This document shows, in pieces, positions 8,479-17,173 of a stretch of 64,000 bases of DNA. The notes below the pieces were generated by a model. That model made no database searches, was not told the origin of the DNA, and saw nothing but the letters and a program-made list of their open reading frames with translations. Location of the stretch: assembly GCA_016212925.1 (NCBI GenBank), contig JACRDF010000006.1:62001-126000 (forward strand), written 5' to 3'. This DNA is from Desulfomonile tiedjei (lineage in GTDB: Bacteria; Desulfobacterota; Desulfomonilia; Desulfomonilales; Desulfomonilaceae). The position numbers were made by a program, and so were the translations under genes. The first letter of the stretch is position 1. Every line of letters begins with the position of its first letter.

Positions 8479-10182
8479 ATGTCCAAGCCCAAAGCAAAGA
8501 CAAACAAACACGTGAAGTCACCTTCCCCAGGGAAAAGGCCGAGGAAAGACATTATGATACGCCTCCCCCTGGGGGTCGCTGTGCTTAGAGATCCTGCCTT
8601 TAACAAGGGTTCGGCTTTTACCAAAGAAGAACGTGATGCACTGGGCATTCGAGGTCTCCTGCCTCCGCGAGTCCATTCCATTGAGGAACAGCTGGTTAGA
8701 GTCCTTGGAAACGTCAGGAGGAAGTCCAACGATCTGGACAAGTATATCTTTCTCGCGGGCCTTCAGGATCGCAACATGACCCTTTTTTTTCGGCTCCTCC
8801 TTGAAAACCTGGAAGAACTGATGCCAATCGTTTATACCCCCACTGTGGGACAAGCATGTTTGCAGTACAGCTATATCCTGCGCAGACCCCATGGGATCTT
8901 TATTACGTCAAATGACAGGGGTAGGGTCTTGGATCTTCTGCACAATGCGCGCGTTCAGGACATTCGCATCATTGTGGTTACCGATGGCGAGCGCATTCTC
9001 GGGCTCGGAGATATCGGGGCGGACGGCATGGGCATACCGGCGGGAAAGCTTTCTCTGTATACCGCCTGCGGAGGGATTCACCCGTTTCAGGGCTTGCCGG
9101 TAACCATTGACGTAGGGACGGAGAATGAGGACCTGCTCAACGATCCACTATATATTGGACTCAAACAACCCCGCGTGCGTGGAGACGCTTATGACGAGTT
9201 GATGGAAGAGTTCATAGCCGCGGTGCAAGAAGTTTTTCCAGGTGCGCTGATACAATTCGAAGATTTCGCCAATCGCAATGCATTTCGACTCCTGCAAAAA
9301 TACCAGAATGAGATCTGCTGTTTTAATGATGATATTCAGGGAACGGCTGCCGTGACTTTGGCCGGACTTTATTCAGCTACGCGCATAATGGGCGGAAAGC
9401 TCAAGGATCACAGATTCTTGTTTCTTGGCGCAGGAGAGGCTGGAATCGGCAGCGGCAATCTGGTGGTCTCGGCGCTGGTTGCCGGGGGACTCACGGAGCA
9501 GGAAGCACGGGAGCGATGCTGGTTCGTCGATTCCAAGGGCCTCGTCGTGAAATCTCGCACTGATCTGGGCGAGCGAAAGCTACCCTATGCCCATGATCAC
9601 GAATTCATCCCCGATTTCCTGGGTTGCGTGAAGTCTCTCAAGCCCACGGCAATTATTGGAGTGTCCGGAAAGCCTCATATGTTCTCTCGAGAGGTCCTGG
9701 AAGCCATGGCCGAGTTCAACGAGCGGCCCATTGTTTTTCCCCTTTCCAATCCGACTTCCAAGACCGAATGCACGGCAGAAGAGGCTTACACGTGGACTGA
9801 CGGCCGTGCGATTTTTGCCAGCGGCAGCCCTTTCGAACGTGTAACTGCTCACGGCAACACCTTTGTGCCGAGTCAAGGGAACAATGTCTACATCTTTCCC
9901 GGCGTCGGGTTGGGTGTCGTTGCATCGGCCGCGACACGCGTAACCGACGAGATGTTCCTGGTTGCCGCACGGACCCTGGCCCAACAGGTGTCTTACGCGG
10001 ATCTATCGCAAGGCCGCGTGTATCCGCCTCTGCCCAAGATCAGGGATATCTCCGCTGCGATTGCCGTCGAGGTGGCCGACGTGGCGTACAAGCGAGGGCT
10101 GGCACGGAATTCGAGACCCGACGATTTAGCCTCCCATATCAAGTCGGTCATGTATTACCCCGAATACCAGCGTTTCGCGTGA
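8479..10182 (+). CDS. NAD(P)-dependent malic enzyme (large, eukaryote-like form)
   Basis: This cytosolic enzyme oxidatively decarboxylates malate to pyruvate and CO2. At 567 residues it matches the long SfcA/MaeA-type family rather than the short bacterial form. Visible motifs include the catalytic-tyrosine region MPIVYTPTVGQACLQYS (near 115-131), GLGDIGADGMGIPAGKLSLY with the catalytic lysine (about 175-195), the metal site FEDFANRNAF followed by CFNDDIQGTAAVT (about 260-295), and the dinucleotide fold FLGAGEAGIGSGN (about 315). The GVGLGVVASAATRVTDEMF region near the C-terminus is also standard. A GGAG motif lies about 9 bases before ATG 8479. It may supply pyruvate and reducing power. The cofactor preference cannot be read from sequence alone. 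Confidence 0.95.
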   Translation: MSKPKAKTNKHVKSPSPGKRPRKDIMIRLPLGVAVLRDPAFNKGSAFTKEERDALGIRGLLPPRVHSIEEQLVRVLGNVRRKSNDLDKYIFLAGLQDRNMTLFFRLLLENLEELMPIVYTPTVGQACLQYSYILRRPHGIFITSNDRGRVLDLLHNARVQDIRIIVVTDGERILGLGDIGADGMGIPAGKLSLYTACGGIHPFQGLPVTIDVGTENEDLLNDPLYIGLKQPRVRGDAYDELMEEFIAAVQEVFPGALIQFEDFANRNAFRLLQKYQNEICCFNDDIQGTAAVTLAGLYSATRIMGGKLKDHRFLFLGAGEAGIGSGNLVVSALVAGGLTEQEARERCWFVDSKGLVVKSRTDLGERKLPYAHDHEFIPDFLGCVKSLKPTAIIGVSGKPHMFSREVLEAMAEFNERPIVFPLSNPTSKTECTAEEAYTWTDGRAIFASGSPFERVTAHGNTFVPSQGNNVYIFPGVGLGVVASAATRVTDEMFLVAARTLAQQVSYADLSQGRVYPPLPKIRDISAAIAVEVADVAYKRGLARNSRPDDLASHIKSVMYYPEYQRFA

Positions 10183-10661
10183 CCCTCAAGATTTCCGGCA
10201 AGTCAAACGCCGTTTCAAACACCTTCTTCGCTTCCGCGGCCATGGGTGAACATCGCTCTGGCTCTCCGAAGCGGGTGCCACTGCTGGCTTGCCCGGCAGT
10301 GGCACCCAGTCAATGATCCTCACTTGTTCACTGCTCAATGAAAAAACGCAGAACTCCCGGGAAACAAAACGGCTCATGGCTTTTGTGTTAAGGACTTGCA
10401 CTAGACCTGTCCTCTGATACTAATTCGCTTTCATACGATTAACATTGAGAGACCGGCTTGACCCAATGTCGAATCTTTGAACGTTCATTGGTTTAGTTAT
10501 TTGGGACCTTTGGCGCTTGGTCTGGTCTCGTAGCGGCCGGCGTCCCTGCCGGCCATTGCTAAAGTCACTTCTTTGAAAGCGCGTCGGTATGACATGCGGT
10601 TCCCGATTCCTTTTTCCCCTAACAGGAAAGAACTTGATTCTTTAGGTCCGGGCCGACTATA
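10183..10661. other. Intergenic region upstream of the MerR gene
   Basis: This is a 479-base stretch with no supported coding frame. It contains one perfect hairpin (10273-10307, listed separately); apart from that I see nothing definite. Confidence 0.4.
10273..10307. repeat. Intergenic palindrome, GGGTGCCACTG family
   Basis: Arms GGGTGCCACTGC and GCAGTGGCACCC form a 12-bp perfect stem with an 11-base loop. The core GGGTGCCACTG recurs at 19994-20004, where it starts another hairpin. No T-run follows. This looks like a dispersed palindromic repeat. Confidence 0.6.
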
Positions 10662-10679
10662 CTTAACGTTAACGTAAAG
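10662..10679. promoter_or_regulatory. Probable MerR-family operator
   Basis: CTTAACGTTAACGTAAAG is a near-perfect inverted repeat (one mismatched pair) that ends 15 bases before the MerR start. Its ACGT half-sites resemble those reported for the LiuR class of MerR regulators that control acyl-CoA degradation genes. It probably mediates autoregulation. The assignment is inference. Confidence 0.5.
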
Positions 10680-10694
10680 GTTAGGTTGGGCCGT

Positions 10695-11111
10695 ATGACT
10701 CGACATCCCTCTGGCAAAGACACGAAAGCAGAACTGTATTCCATCTCCGAACTGGCAGCGGAGTTCGACATCAGCCCCCGTTCCATCAGATTCTACGAGG
10801 AGAAGGGACTGGTCTCGCCGCAGCGCACCCGCGGGAATCAACGAATCTACACGAGGCGCGATCGCGCTCGGCTCAAACTTGTTCTGCGAGGAAAAAGGTT
10901 CGGTTATTCCCTGGATGAGATAGCAGAGATGATCGGTATGACCGATGCCGATATCAGTGAAGTCACGCAGATACAAAGGTCACTTGCATACGGCGAAAAG
11001 AAGCTCAAAGAAATTCGAGAGCGTATCGAAGAACTAGAACTCTTGGAACAGGATATGCTCAGTGTCCGGGAGAAGCTCTTAAAGCGCCTCCATGAACTAG
11101 CGGATAGGTGA
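10695..11111 (+). CDS. MerR-family transcriptional regulator
   Basis: The 138-residue protein has the MerR winged helix at its N-terminus: YSISELAAEFDISPRSIRFYEEKGLVSP (about 13-40), then RTRGNQRIYTRRDRARL and the GYSLDEIAEMI helix. A C-terminal coiled coil (LKEIRERIEELELLEQDM) mediates dimerisation. I see no cysteine pattern for metal sensing, so an acyl-CoA or other organic ligand is more likely. It precedes a DUF6125-like gene and an acyl-CoA dehydrogenase on the same strand, which suggests a LiuR- or PsrA-like catabolic regulator. I prefer ATG 10695; TTG 10686 is in frame and possible. A palindromic operator lies directly upstream. Confidence 0.88.
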   Translation: MTRHPSGKDTKAELYSISELAAEFDISPRSIRFYEEKGLVSPQRTRGNQRIYTRRDRARLKLVLRGKRFGYSLDEIAEMIGMTDADISEVTQIQRSLAYGEKKLKEIRERIEELELLEQDMLSVREKLLKRLHELADR

Positions 11112-11157
11112 ACAACATCTCACAACTGTTGCGAACGCAGCAAGGGGAGGGGAGCAC

Positions 11158-11724
11158 ATGAATACCCAGGATGACTTGCAGCCGGGGCTTAGGCAACAAG
11201 CCGTCGAGGTCTTGAACCGCCTCACTCCGTCGGAACGCGAAGCGCTGCTGATCAAATGCTGGATGTCCCACGACGCGCGGTGGTTCATGGCTGTGGCGAG
11301 TGAGTTTGGCATGGAGGTGACTAATCGACTGAATCAAATTGCAGCCCATGAACTGGGAAAAGCGGAGTGCAAACGGGTTGTTAGGGCCCTACAACTGCCG
11401 GCGGTCGCCGGCGCGGATGCAATTCTGTTGATTCAGGAGGTCATGATCGGTCTGTTGGGTCCGAACCTACTCGATTATCGCGTGACCAAGGTTGGCGATA
11501 GCTCGTACCAGGTTCACGTCCAAAGATGCTTTTCTTACGAGAACGCAACGCGGGCTGGCGTGGCGCAATACATGACGTGCGGCATCTTCGCGAGGGTAAC
11601 GGGCTGGTTTGAAGGACTGGGCGTACCCTATACCATTGAGCCGCAATTAGGAGCGTGCTTCAAGGCCAAGGGCGAGGAATGCGTCTATACATTGAGTTTG
11701 GACCCAAGCCAACCGGTCAATTGA
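11158..11724 (+). CDS. DUF6125-like conserved protein
   Basis: This 188-residue soluble protein has no signal peptide. The stretch ALLIKCWMSHDARWFMAVASEFGMEVTNRLN (about residues 39-69) followed by a helix with ELGKAECKRVVRAL is, from memory, characteristic of the DUF6125 family, related to proteins annotated as L-2-amino-thiazoline-4-carboxylate hydrolase-like. The C-terminal half carries several cysteines (QRCFSY, MTCGIFA, GACFKAKGEECVYTL). No biochemical function can be assigned. A strong GGGGAGGGGAG ribosome site precedes ATG 11158. It lies between the MerR gene (46 bases) and the acyl-CoA dehydrogenase (30 bases), likely one operon. Confidence 0.65.
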   Translation: MNTQDDLQPGLRQQAVEVLNRLTPSEREALLIKCWMSHDARWFMAVASEFGMEVTNRLNQIAAHELGKAECKRVVRALQLPAVAGADAILLIQEVMIGLLGPNLLDYRVTKVGDSSYQVHVQRCFSYENATRAGVAQYMTCGIFARVTGWFEGLGVPYTIEPQLGACFKAKGEECVYTLSLDPSQPVN

Positions 11725-11754
11725 CAGTTTGCGCTCAAATCCAAGGAGGAGACC

Positions 11755-13002
11755 ATGTTCGATTTTCTGCTTACCCAAGAACAGATTAAATTGAGAGACG
11801 AAGCCCGCGACTTCGTCAAGTCCATCCCCCGCAAGATGATCCTGGACATGGATGCCGACAGGATCACCTTTCCGAAGGAATTCCTTCAGGAGGCGGCTCG
11901 ACGCAGGCTGTTCGGTTGCCGATATCCGCAGAAATTGGGCGGTCGCGAACTGGATTGGGTTACCTCGTGCATGCTGATGGAGGAGATCGGAACCCTCGGA
12001 TATATCTTCTCGTGCGTGTTTGGGATCGGTTCGGAACTTGTGTGCGACGCGATTGTGCTCCATGGCACGGATGAACAAAAAGAAAGATACGTGAAGCCAC
12101 TCCTGAACGGCGAGCTGTTTTCCGCGGAGTGTCTGACCGAGCCCAGAGGCGGTTCCGATTTCTTCGGGACAACGACCACAGCGGAAGACAAGGGCGACTA
12201 CGTTCTTATCAATGGCCAGAAGCGCTTTATCGTGGGCGCGGATGGAGCGGATTTCTTTCTCGTGTATGCGCGAACAGACCCGGCAGCTGAGCCTCATAAA
12301 GCCCTGAGCTGCTTCATCGTCGATCGCGGCCCCGGAGTGGAGACAAAGTATCTCTATGGATTGCTGGGATGCCGCGGCGGGGGCGCTGGTCGCGTAGTTT
12401 TCAGGGACGTGAAGGTCCCGAAGGAAAACGTGGTCGGCCGGGTCAACGGCGCTTACGCGGTCTTCAACACCATGATGGTCCCCGAAAGGCTCGGAACCGC
12501 GGCCATGACTATCGGAGCCGCTCGGCCCGCGCTGGAAATAGCGACCGGATACACTACTAAGCGCAAGGCTTTCGGGCAGGTTATCAACACATTCCAGGGA
12601 GTAAGCTTTCAGGTCGCTGAAGCGGCCATGCTCCTCGATGCAGCAAGAGCAATGGTATACGCGACCGCGAGGGCGGTTGATGCGGGCGTGGGTCAGACCA
12701 GGGTCCGGCGCATGGTGTCGCAAACCAAAAGATTCGTTACTGAATCGTGCCAGAAGGCTGTTCATAATTCCATGCAGGTCATGGGCGGCATAGCGTACAC
12801 GAACGTGTACCCCATCGAGCGAATTTACAGGGACATGCGACTGGCCACGATCTGGACAGGCACCAACGAGATTATGTCCGCGGTAATCGCGAATGAATGG
12901 TATAAGGATTACACAACAGCCAAGGAGGCCAGGCTCACGCGAGATCATGAAATGGACGCTGTCGAGGCTGACGCTCCGGATGAAAAGATATTTGAGGGGT
13001 AA
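11755..13002 (+). CDS. Acyl-CoA dehydrogenase family protein
   Basis: This 415-residue FAD enzyme belongs to the family that oxidises acyl-CoA thioesters and passes electrons to ETF. Family features include the N-terminal helical domain, the flavin/substrate segment AECLTEPRGGSDFFGTTT (about 124-141), the middle beta-domain, and a C-terminal helical domain with RKAFGQVINTFQGVSFQVAEA and MQVMGGIAYTNVYPIERIYRDMR. The usual catalytic glutamate of YEGT is a threonine here (IWTGTNEIM), but a glutamate sits in helix G at about residue 244 (MMVPERLGTAA), the position used by isovaleryl- and long-chain-type enzymes. AAGGAGGAG precedes the start. Its context suggests MerR-regulated acyl or branched-chain catabolism; the substrate is unknown. 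Confidence 0.92.
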   Translation: MFDFLLTQEQIKLRDEARDFVKSIPRKMILDMDADRITFPKEFLQEAARRRLFGCRYPQKLGGRELDWVTSCMLMEEIGTLGYIFSCVFGIGSELVCDAIVLHGTDEQKERYVKPLLNGELFSAECLTEPRGGSDFFGTTTTAEDKGDYVLINGQKRFIVGADGADFFLVYARTDPAAEPHKALSCFIVDRGPGVETKYLYGLLGCRGGGAGRVVFRDVKVPKENVVGRVNGAYAVFNTMMVPERLGTAAMTIGAARPALEIATGYTTKRKAFGQVINTFQGVSFQVAEAAMLLDAARAMVYATARAVDAGVGQTRVRRMVSQTKRFVTESCQKAVHNSMQVMGGIAYTNVYPIERIYRDMRLATIWTGTNEIMSAVIANEWYKDYTTAKEARLTRDHEMDAVEADAPDEKIFEG

Positions 13003-13070
13003 TCCGCGGGGCATCCCTTTTTACGGAAAGTGACTCCCCGGGGACCCCGACCAACAACGGTCCTTCATCA

Positions 13071-13991
13071 ATGTTGCCTGTCCTCAACAATGTCCTTCCA
13101 ATATTCGCAGTCATTGCTCTCGGGAGTTTGCTGAAGCGCTTCAAGATCACCGATGATGCTTTCCTGTGCATGTCGGATAAGCTGATCTACTACATTTTCT
13201 TCCCCGCCTTGCTCTTCTGGAAGATTGGCAAGCCCGCGCCCGGAGCGCCTGTCGAGTGGAGTTTCGTACTAGCCGTCGGGATAGCGGTATTTGTGGTTTT
13301 CGCTACCAGCTTGATCTTTGTCAAGGTCCGTGGAGTGCCTGCGTACGAGGTGGGGTCTTTTTCACAGGGGTGTTACAGGTTCAGCACATACATAGGTATG
13401 GCGGTGATCCTGACCGCAGTGGGAGAGGAAGGGGTAAGGCGCTTCGGGGTCCTGATCGGATTCGTCATTCCGTTCATCAACGTGCTGGCCGTTTCGAGCC
13501 TGATCTGGTACTCCGGCCAACAATACTCATTCGGGCAGAAGGCCTGGATGCTTCTCAGGGCAATGGTGTCCAATCCCCTGATAATAGCGTGTCTTGCCGG
13601 GATATTGTACTCCACCTTGCAGACCCCATTTCCCGTATTCGTTGAAAACACTTTCAGCCTGCTGTCACTGCTCACGTTGCCTCTGGCACTGATCTCCATC
13701 GGCGGATCATTGACCTTTGCCAAGTTCCGGGACCATTTAGGCTTGTCTGTTGTGGCCGCGGCGTTCAAGCTCGTTTTATTGCCGCTGGTCGGGTACGTCG
13801 TAGCCCAGTTTTTCCAAGTTTCCGACATCTCGCTCAAAGTAGCCATGATTTACTTTGCTCTGCCAACTTCGCCGAATAACTACATACTGTCCTCGCAACT
13901 CAACAGCGATGTTGACCTGGCCGCTGGCTCGATCGTGCTTTCGACGCTTTTGTCCGTAGTATCGCTTTCCATTACGTTGATATTAATCTAG
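13071..13991 (+). CDS. AEC-family (auxin efflux carrier-like) transporter
   Basis: This 306-residue inner-membrane protein has about ten predicted membrane spans in two halves, typical of AEC permeases for organic acids such as malate or malonate. The N-terminus MLPVLNNVLPIFAVIALGSL is characteristic, as are SQGCYRFSTYIGMAVI in the first half and the C-terminal ISIGGSLTFAKF and MIYFALPTSPNNYILSSQLN segments. It lies 68 bases after the acyl-CoA dehydrogenase on the same strand and may be co-transcribed. The substrate cannot be deduced. Start ATG 13071 has only a weak upstream purine stretch. Confidence 0.88.
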   Translation: MLPVLNNVLPIFAVIALGSLLKRFKITDDAFLCMSDKLIYYIFFPALLFWKIGKPAPGAPVEWSFVLAVGIAVFVVFATSLIFVKVRGVPAYEVGSFSQGCYRFSTYIGMAVILTAVGEEGVRRFGVLIGFVIPFINVLAVSSLIWYSGQQYSFGQKAWMLLRAMVSNPLIIACLAGILYSTLQTPFPVFVENTFSLLSLLTLPLALISIGGSLTFAKFRDHLGLSVVAAAFKLVLLPLVGYVVAQFFQVSDISLKVAMIYFALPTSPNNYILSSQLNSDVDLAAGSIVLSTLLSVVSLSITLILI

Positions 13992-14342
13992 CCACGGTAG
14001 TCGGAAACCCTCCACTGAAACGCGGTGAGCGCTTTTGCACTAATTTGTTCGCGAAATGAGTCACCTCCGTTGAAGCCGAGCGGAGAGGCCGGCCATGAGT
14101 TCCATGCGGTGACGCGGTAAAGGCAGCTAGAGTTCTTACGACACTGCGGTCGGGGCAATGCTCGGAAAAATCCCAGCGTAAAGTTCTCGGTCTCTGAGAG
14201 TAACTTGAAGCGGCAAGAAGCGGGGCCAAGACAAAGTGAGGCCGTTCGTGATTGAGATGCGGCGGCCTCTCGATGCGGCTTTAATAGTTAGACATGGTGC
14301 GCGGTTGCCGAATAGGCTCTCGCGACTCTAAAGGTGCTTGCC
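13992..14342. other. Intergenic region between converging genes
   Basis: This 351-base gap separates the AEC transporter and the OsmC-like gene, which converge. I see no supported reading frame, RNA or clear terminator. Confidence 0.4.
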
Positions 14343-14810
14343 TTAAGCTATTTGTTCAATAACCGCGCTATCCAATATCTCAATACAGCCTATGACGCTC
14401 TGGGCGGCAGGGCAACCTTTCAGATACACTGCGAGAGCTTGTCTTGAGTCATCTTCCTTGCCCGACGGGACCTTCAAATGGTAAGTGACATTAATTCGCG
14501 TGATTTTGAGGACCCCTCCCACATCTTCTATGTCGCCTGCCACATCCGCCCAAAAATTCTCCTCGGGTGTACCTATTTGTTTTTCAGCCAGGAACCTGGC
14601 CAGGGTGCCCATCATTCAAGCGGCTATGGCGGTGATCATGTGGTCCAGTGTGGCCGGGTGTTCCACTTCCGGTTCAACCTTGTAGAAATCCTTGATCCCG
14701 CCATGGACCCCGTAATACACCTCACCGGGAAAGCCCTCAATCAACGCCTTTCTCGTGGGGCCTTTTTCCCGAACGATCCTGCTCACGGATCTGTGAACCA
14801 GCGTGCCCAT
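14343..14810 (-). CDS. OsmC-family protein, probable selenoprotein (in-frame TGA)
   Basis: Two adjacent open stretches on the minus strand share one frame and are split only by a TGA at 14618-14616. Read through, they give one 155-residue OsmC/Ohr-type protein. The first part ends HPATLDHMITAIAA and the second continues MMGTLARFLAEKQI; in OsmC proteins this junction is the peroxidatic cysteine (consensus like ALAxC). Here the codon is TGA, giving Sec65, while the second conserved cysteine remains (KGCPAAQS, about residue 133). A 7-bp hairpin with a G-first loop lies directly after the TGA, where a bacterial SECIS belongs. Start ATG 14810 has GGAG six bases upstream. OsmC-like selenoproteins have been reported from metagenomes. 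The likely role is thiol- or selenol-based reduction of organic peroxides. The alternative is a pseudogene. Confidence 0.82.
14585..14602 (-). promoter_or_regulatory. Putative bacterial SECIS hairpin
   Basis: On the minus strand TGGCCAG-GTTC-CTGGCTG forms a 7-bp stem (two G-U pairs) with a four-base loop that begins with G. The loop starts 21 bases after the TGA, within the range known for bacterial SECIS elements. The fold was judged by eye only. Confidence 0.55.
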
Positions 14811-14951
14811 CTCAGTCTCCTTCTCGGACAATTTGATAGCTTGTGGGCACAGATGCGCTTTTGTTCGCTCGTGCCACAACATTCCGACCGTTTGAATCTA
14901 CAATACGCCGACCCAGCCCGAGGCTGAAACGGAAAAGATTTGTAAAACTCT

Positions 14952-16019
14952 TTACTGCAGGGAAATGGCTTTCTCAGGGCACATTTCCTGGCAGCAGAAG
15001 CATGTGATACATGTGTCCGCGTCCACCTGAGGCAGGTTGTCAACCATGGACAGGGCCGATGCCGGGCATTGATCTATGCAGGTGCCACACGCTGTACACA
15101 AGTCAGGGTCTGCTTTAGGCCGAACAATGGTTCGACTGTGGATGACCTGTTGTATCGCCGGGTTGCTTACAATGGCTTCCCCGCCCAACGGGGGAAGTTT
15201 GAAATCGACTAATCTTTTCAACTCACCAATGACCTCAATCGTGTTCAGGTCGTAGTCGCCCAGCCCCACTTCCTTGGCCTTTTGGAGGAATCGCAACCGA
15301 CCCGGATCGCATCCCGTCATCGAGGCCATGACAGCATCCAGAGCCACTGCGTTGTCAGAAGCCAGGATCAGGCCGATGTCTCTCAGATCGGGCGAAGCAG
15401 GACCATTGCCCTCCATACCAACCACAGCATCCATTATGAAAAGATCGGGCACTCGGAGCCGAAACACCTCAACCACCATTTCATGGAAGCGCTCTGCGCA
15501 GCCCGCTGCCATGTGGAGTTTGGCTTTCTGCGCCCCTGGCAAAATCCCGTAACTGTTCTTGATCGCGCCGGTAATCACAGTTAATCCATGGGTCTTGAAT
15601 TTCGGAAGGCTGATGATGATATCCGCATCCAGCACAATCCGGGAGGGGCTTACCGTAGCCATGAAATCAGGGTTGAAATCAACTTTTCGGGAATCGTCTC
15701 CGATGTTTCGATAATAGCCCTTGGCGGCTTCCATAAGGCCTGTTTGCCTGAAGCATTCTTCGTTGGCTCCGTAGTTGAAGAGCCCCGGATTGTCTCCCAC
15801 AACGATGGTTGCGGGATTGCCTGCTTCCACCCGGTCCACCACCGCGCGGAGCACGGCCGGATTAGTAACGATGCCTTCTTTGGCTTCCGAAGCCCTAAGC
15901 ACGTTGGGCTTGATCAAAACCGTCTTGCCCTGCAATTCCTGCGGGAAGAGCTGGAAAGCCCGCTCTACCGCTTCGCGGGCGGTCTCATAAGTGGCAGGAT
16001 GAATCATTACTTTGGACAT
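14952..16019 (-). CDS. DUF362 domain protein with C-terminal 2x[4Fe-4S] ferredoxin domain
   Basis: The 355-residue product has an N-terminal DUF362 domain (about 1-290), with VLIKPNVLRAS, VVGDNPGLFNYGA, LVIISLPKFKTHG-type segments (here IIISLPKFKTHGLTV) and GNGPASPD. The C-terminus carries a two-cluster ferredoxin, CTACGTCIDQCPASA and CITCFCCQEMCPEKA. Proteins with this layout are common in anaerobes and are assumed to be iron-sulfur electron carriers or regulators; their function is unproven. It lies 141 bases upstream (on its strand) of the OsmC-like gene, and the DUF3795 gene ends 56 bases before it begins. A GAGGAGGCAACG ribosome site precedes ATG 16019. Confidence 0.92.
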   Translation of the reverse strand: MSKVMIHPATYETAREAVERAFQLFPQELQGKTVLIKPNVLRASEAKEGIVTNPAVLRAVVDRVEAGNPATIVVGDNPGLFNYGANEECFRQTGLMEAAKGYYRNIGDDSRKVDFNPDFMATVSPSRIVLDADIIISLPKFKTHGLTVITGAIKNSYGILPGAQKAKLHMAAGCAERFHEMVVEVFRLRVPDLFIMDAVVGMEGNGPASPDLRDIGLILASDNAVALDAVMASMTGCDPGRLRFLQKAKEVGLGDYDLNTIEVIGELKRLVDFKLPPLGGEAIVSNPAIQQVIHSRTIVRPKADPDLCTACGTCIDQCPASALSMVDNLPQVDADTCITCFCCQEMCPEKAISLQ

Positions 16020-16075
16020 GATCGTTGCCTCCTCGTCAATACTCGCTGGAACAGATCACAAGGAAGATAGCTGTT

Positions 16076-16483
16076 TCACAACTTGAATTTCTCAAATAAA
16101 TAGGTCTGGAAAACGCTTTTTGCCTTATTCTCGGCCCATTCCTCCAAACCCATTTTTCTTATCAGGCAAAGATGGAAGACCTTCGTATTATGCCAGCGCT
16201 TGTGGTTATCCGCATAAGGGTGCAGATGGTCGCAAGGAAAATCCGAGCACTCACCGCAATGCTCCAAGCCTTTCTCCTCTGCGCACGGGTACACATTGCA
16301 CGACATCGGGACGAGGGGCGGCTCGCCGTTTGCGTTTCGGCATCCGGGGCAAGTGGCTCGTTCCAGAGGAAGGTTTAATTCCTTGGCTACCATTTTTCTC
16401 AGTTCTTCATTCTCATTTGCGAAATAGGCATAGCATTCAAAACAAGGCAGTCCGCAGGGAGCGGTCATATGATGATAGTCCAT
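16076..16483 (-). CDS. DUF3795 domain protein, cysteine-rich
   Basis: This 135-residue protein starts at ATG 16483 after a strong AAAGGAGGAACA ribosome site. It contains [29 protein letters not shown] and [13 protein letters not shown], a set of cysteine pairs typical of DUF3795, which probably binds metal or an Fe-S cluster. Its function is unknown. Its start lies 19 bases inside the end of the MaoC gene, so the two are translationally coupled. The longer in-frame start at 16519 lies deeper in the MaoC gene and is less likely. Confidence 0.82.
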   Translation of the reverse strand: MDYHHMTAPCGLPCFECYAYFANENEELRKMVAKELNLPLERATCPGCRNANGEPPLVPMSCNVYPCAEEKGLEHCGECSDFPCDHLHPYADNHKRWHNTKVFHLCLIRKMGLEEWAENKAKSVFQTYLFEKFKL

Positions 16484-17022
16484 TGTTCCTCCTTTGCTAG
16501 TTTGGCCTTTTCCCGGCAACCTATGATGTTCAACGCCTTCATGGTCATTACTATGTCGTTGCGCTGGTTCAGCACTTCGATGTACGAGCGGACAATTCCC
16601 CGATCGGGTTTGGAGCGTGAGCGAGTAGCCTCCGTGACGGTCACTCGTGCCGAGAGTCTGTCACCGGGGTAGACCGGCTTAAGCCAACGCAGCTCATCAA
16701 CGCCGGGTGAGCCAAGGCTCGCGACCTGCGAGAGATAATACTCAACGAACAGCCGCATCATCAGACTCGCGGTGTGCCAGCCGCTAGCGATCAAGCCTCC
16801 GAAGCTGGACCTTTTAGCGGCCTCCGGGTCCGTGTGGAAAGGCTGCGGGTCAAAGCGCCGGCCGAATGAGAGGATTTCGGCTTCCTCTATCGTAATGCCG
16901 CCCAACTCGTGAACAGAGCCGGGGGCATAATCTTCAAAATAGCGGTCTCCTATCGGAGTCCTGAAACCGGCGTTGTGCGTGGAATCCCCTGAGCAGGTCA
17001 AGCCTTCTGATCTAGGTGTCAT
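16465..17022 (-). CDS. MaoC-family dehydratase (R-enoyl-CoA hydratase-like)
   Basis: The 185-residue hot-dog-fold protein covers a full MaoC domain. It has [14 protein letters not shown], the hydratase motif [31 protein letters not shown] with the conserved aspartate and histidine, and the later [17 protein letters not shown] strand. Family members hydrate enoyl-CoA thioesters in the cytoplasm, for beta-oxidation or polyester precursor supply. It overlaps the DUF3795 start. An upstream GAG-type site precedes ATG 17022, where the first about 25 residues are not conserved; a later start is possible. Confidence 0.9.
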   Translation of the reverse strand: MTPRSEGLTCSGDSTHNAGFRTPIGDRYFEDYAPGSVHELGGITIEEAEILSFGRRFDPQPFHTDPEAAKRSSFGGLIASGWHTASLMMRLFVEYYLSQVASLGSPGVDELRWLKPVYPGDRLSARVTVTEATRSRSKPDRGIVRSYIEVLNQRNDIVMTMKALNIIGCREKAKLAKEEQWTIII

Positions 17023-17173
17023 TGCTTTTCTTATTCACCGATTCGCGTTCGCGTAAACATGATCGCGTTCCGGTTGATAGAAGCATCTCCCAAGGTCGCA
17101 GGACAATGCCCGAGTTGATATGCGTGCTGAAAGGCGAATCCGTATAGGCCCGCCGGTCGCTCGGTCCTTTTGC

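Noticed and set aside
10186-10401. 71-residue minus-strand frame after the malic enzyme gene
   Set aside because: No family similarity and it spans the palindromic repeat.
11647-13014. 455-residue minus-strand frame antisense to the acyl-CoA dehydrogenase
   Set aside because: It is long because of the GC-rich coding strand; it shows no protein family and the plus strand carries the enzyme motifs.
14343-14882. OsmC gene as two separate genes or a nonsense-mutated pseudogene
   Set aside because: The TGA falls exactly on the conserved cysteine, the flanks are intact and a SECIS-like hairpin follows, so Sec readthrough fits better. It remains the main alternative.
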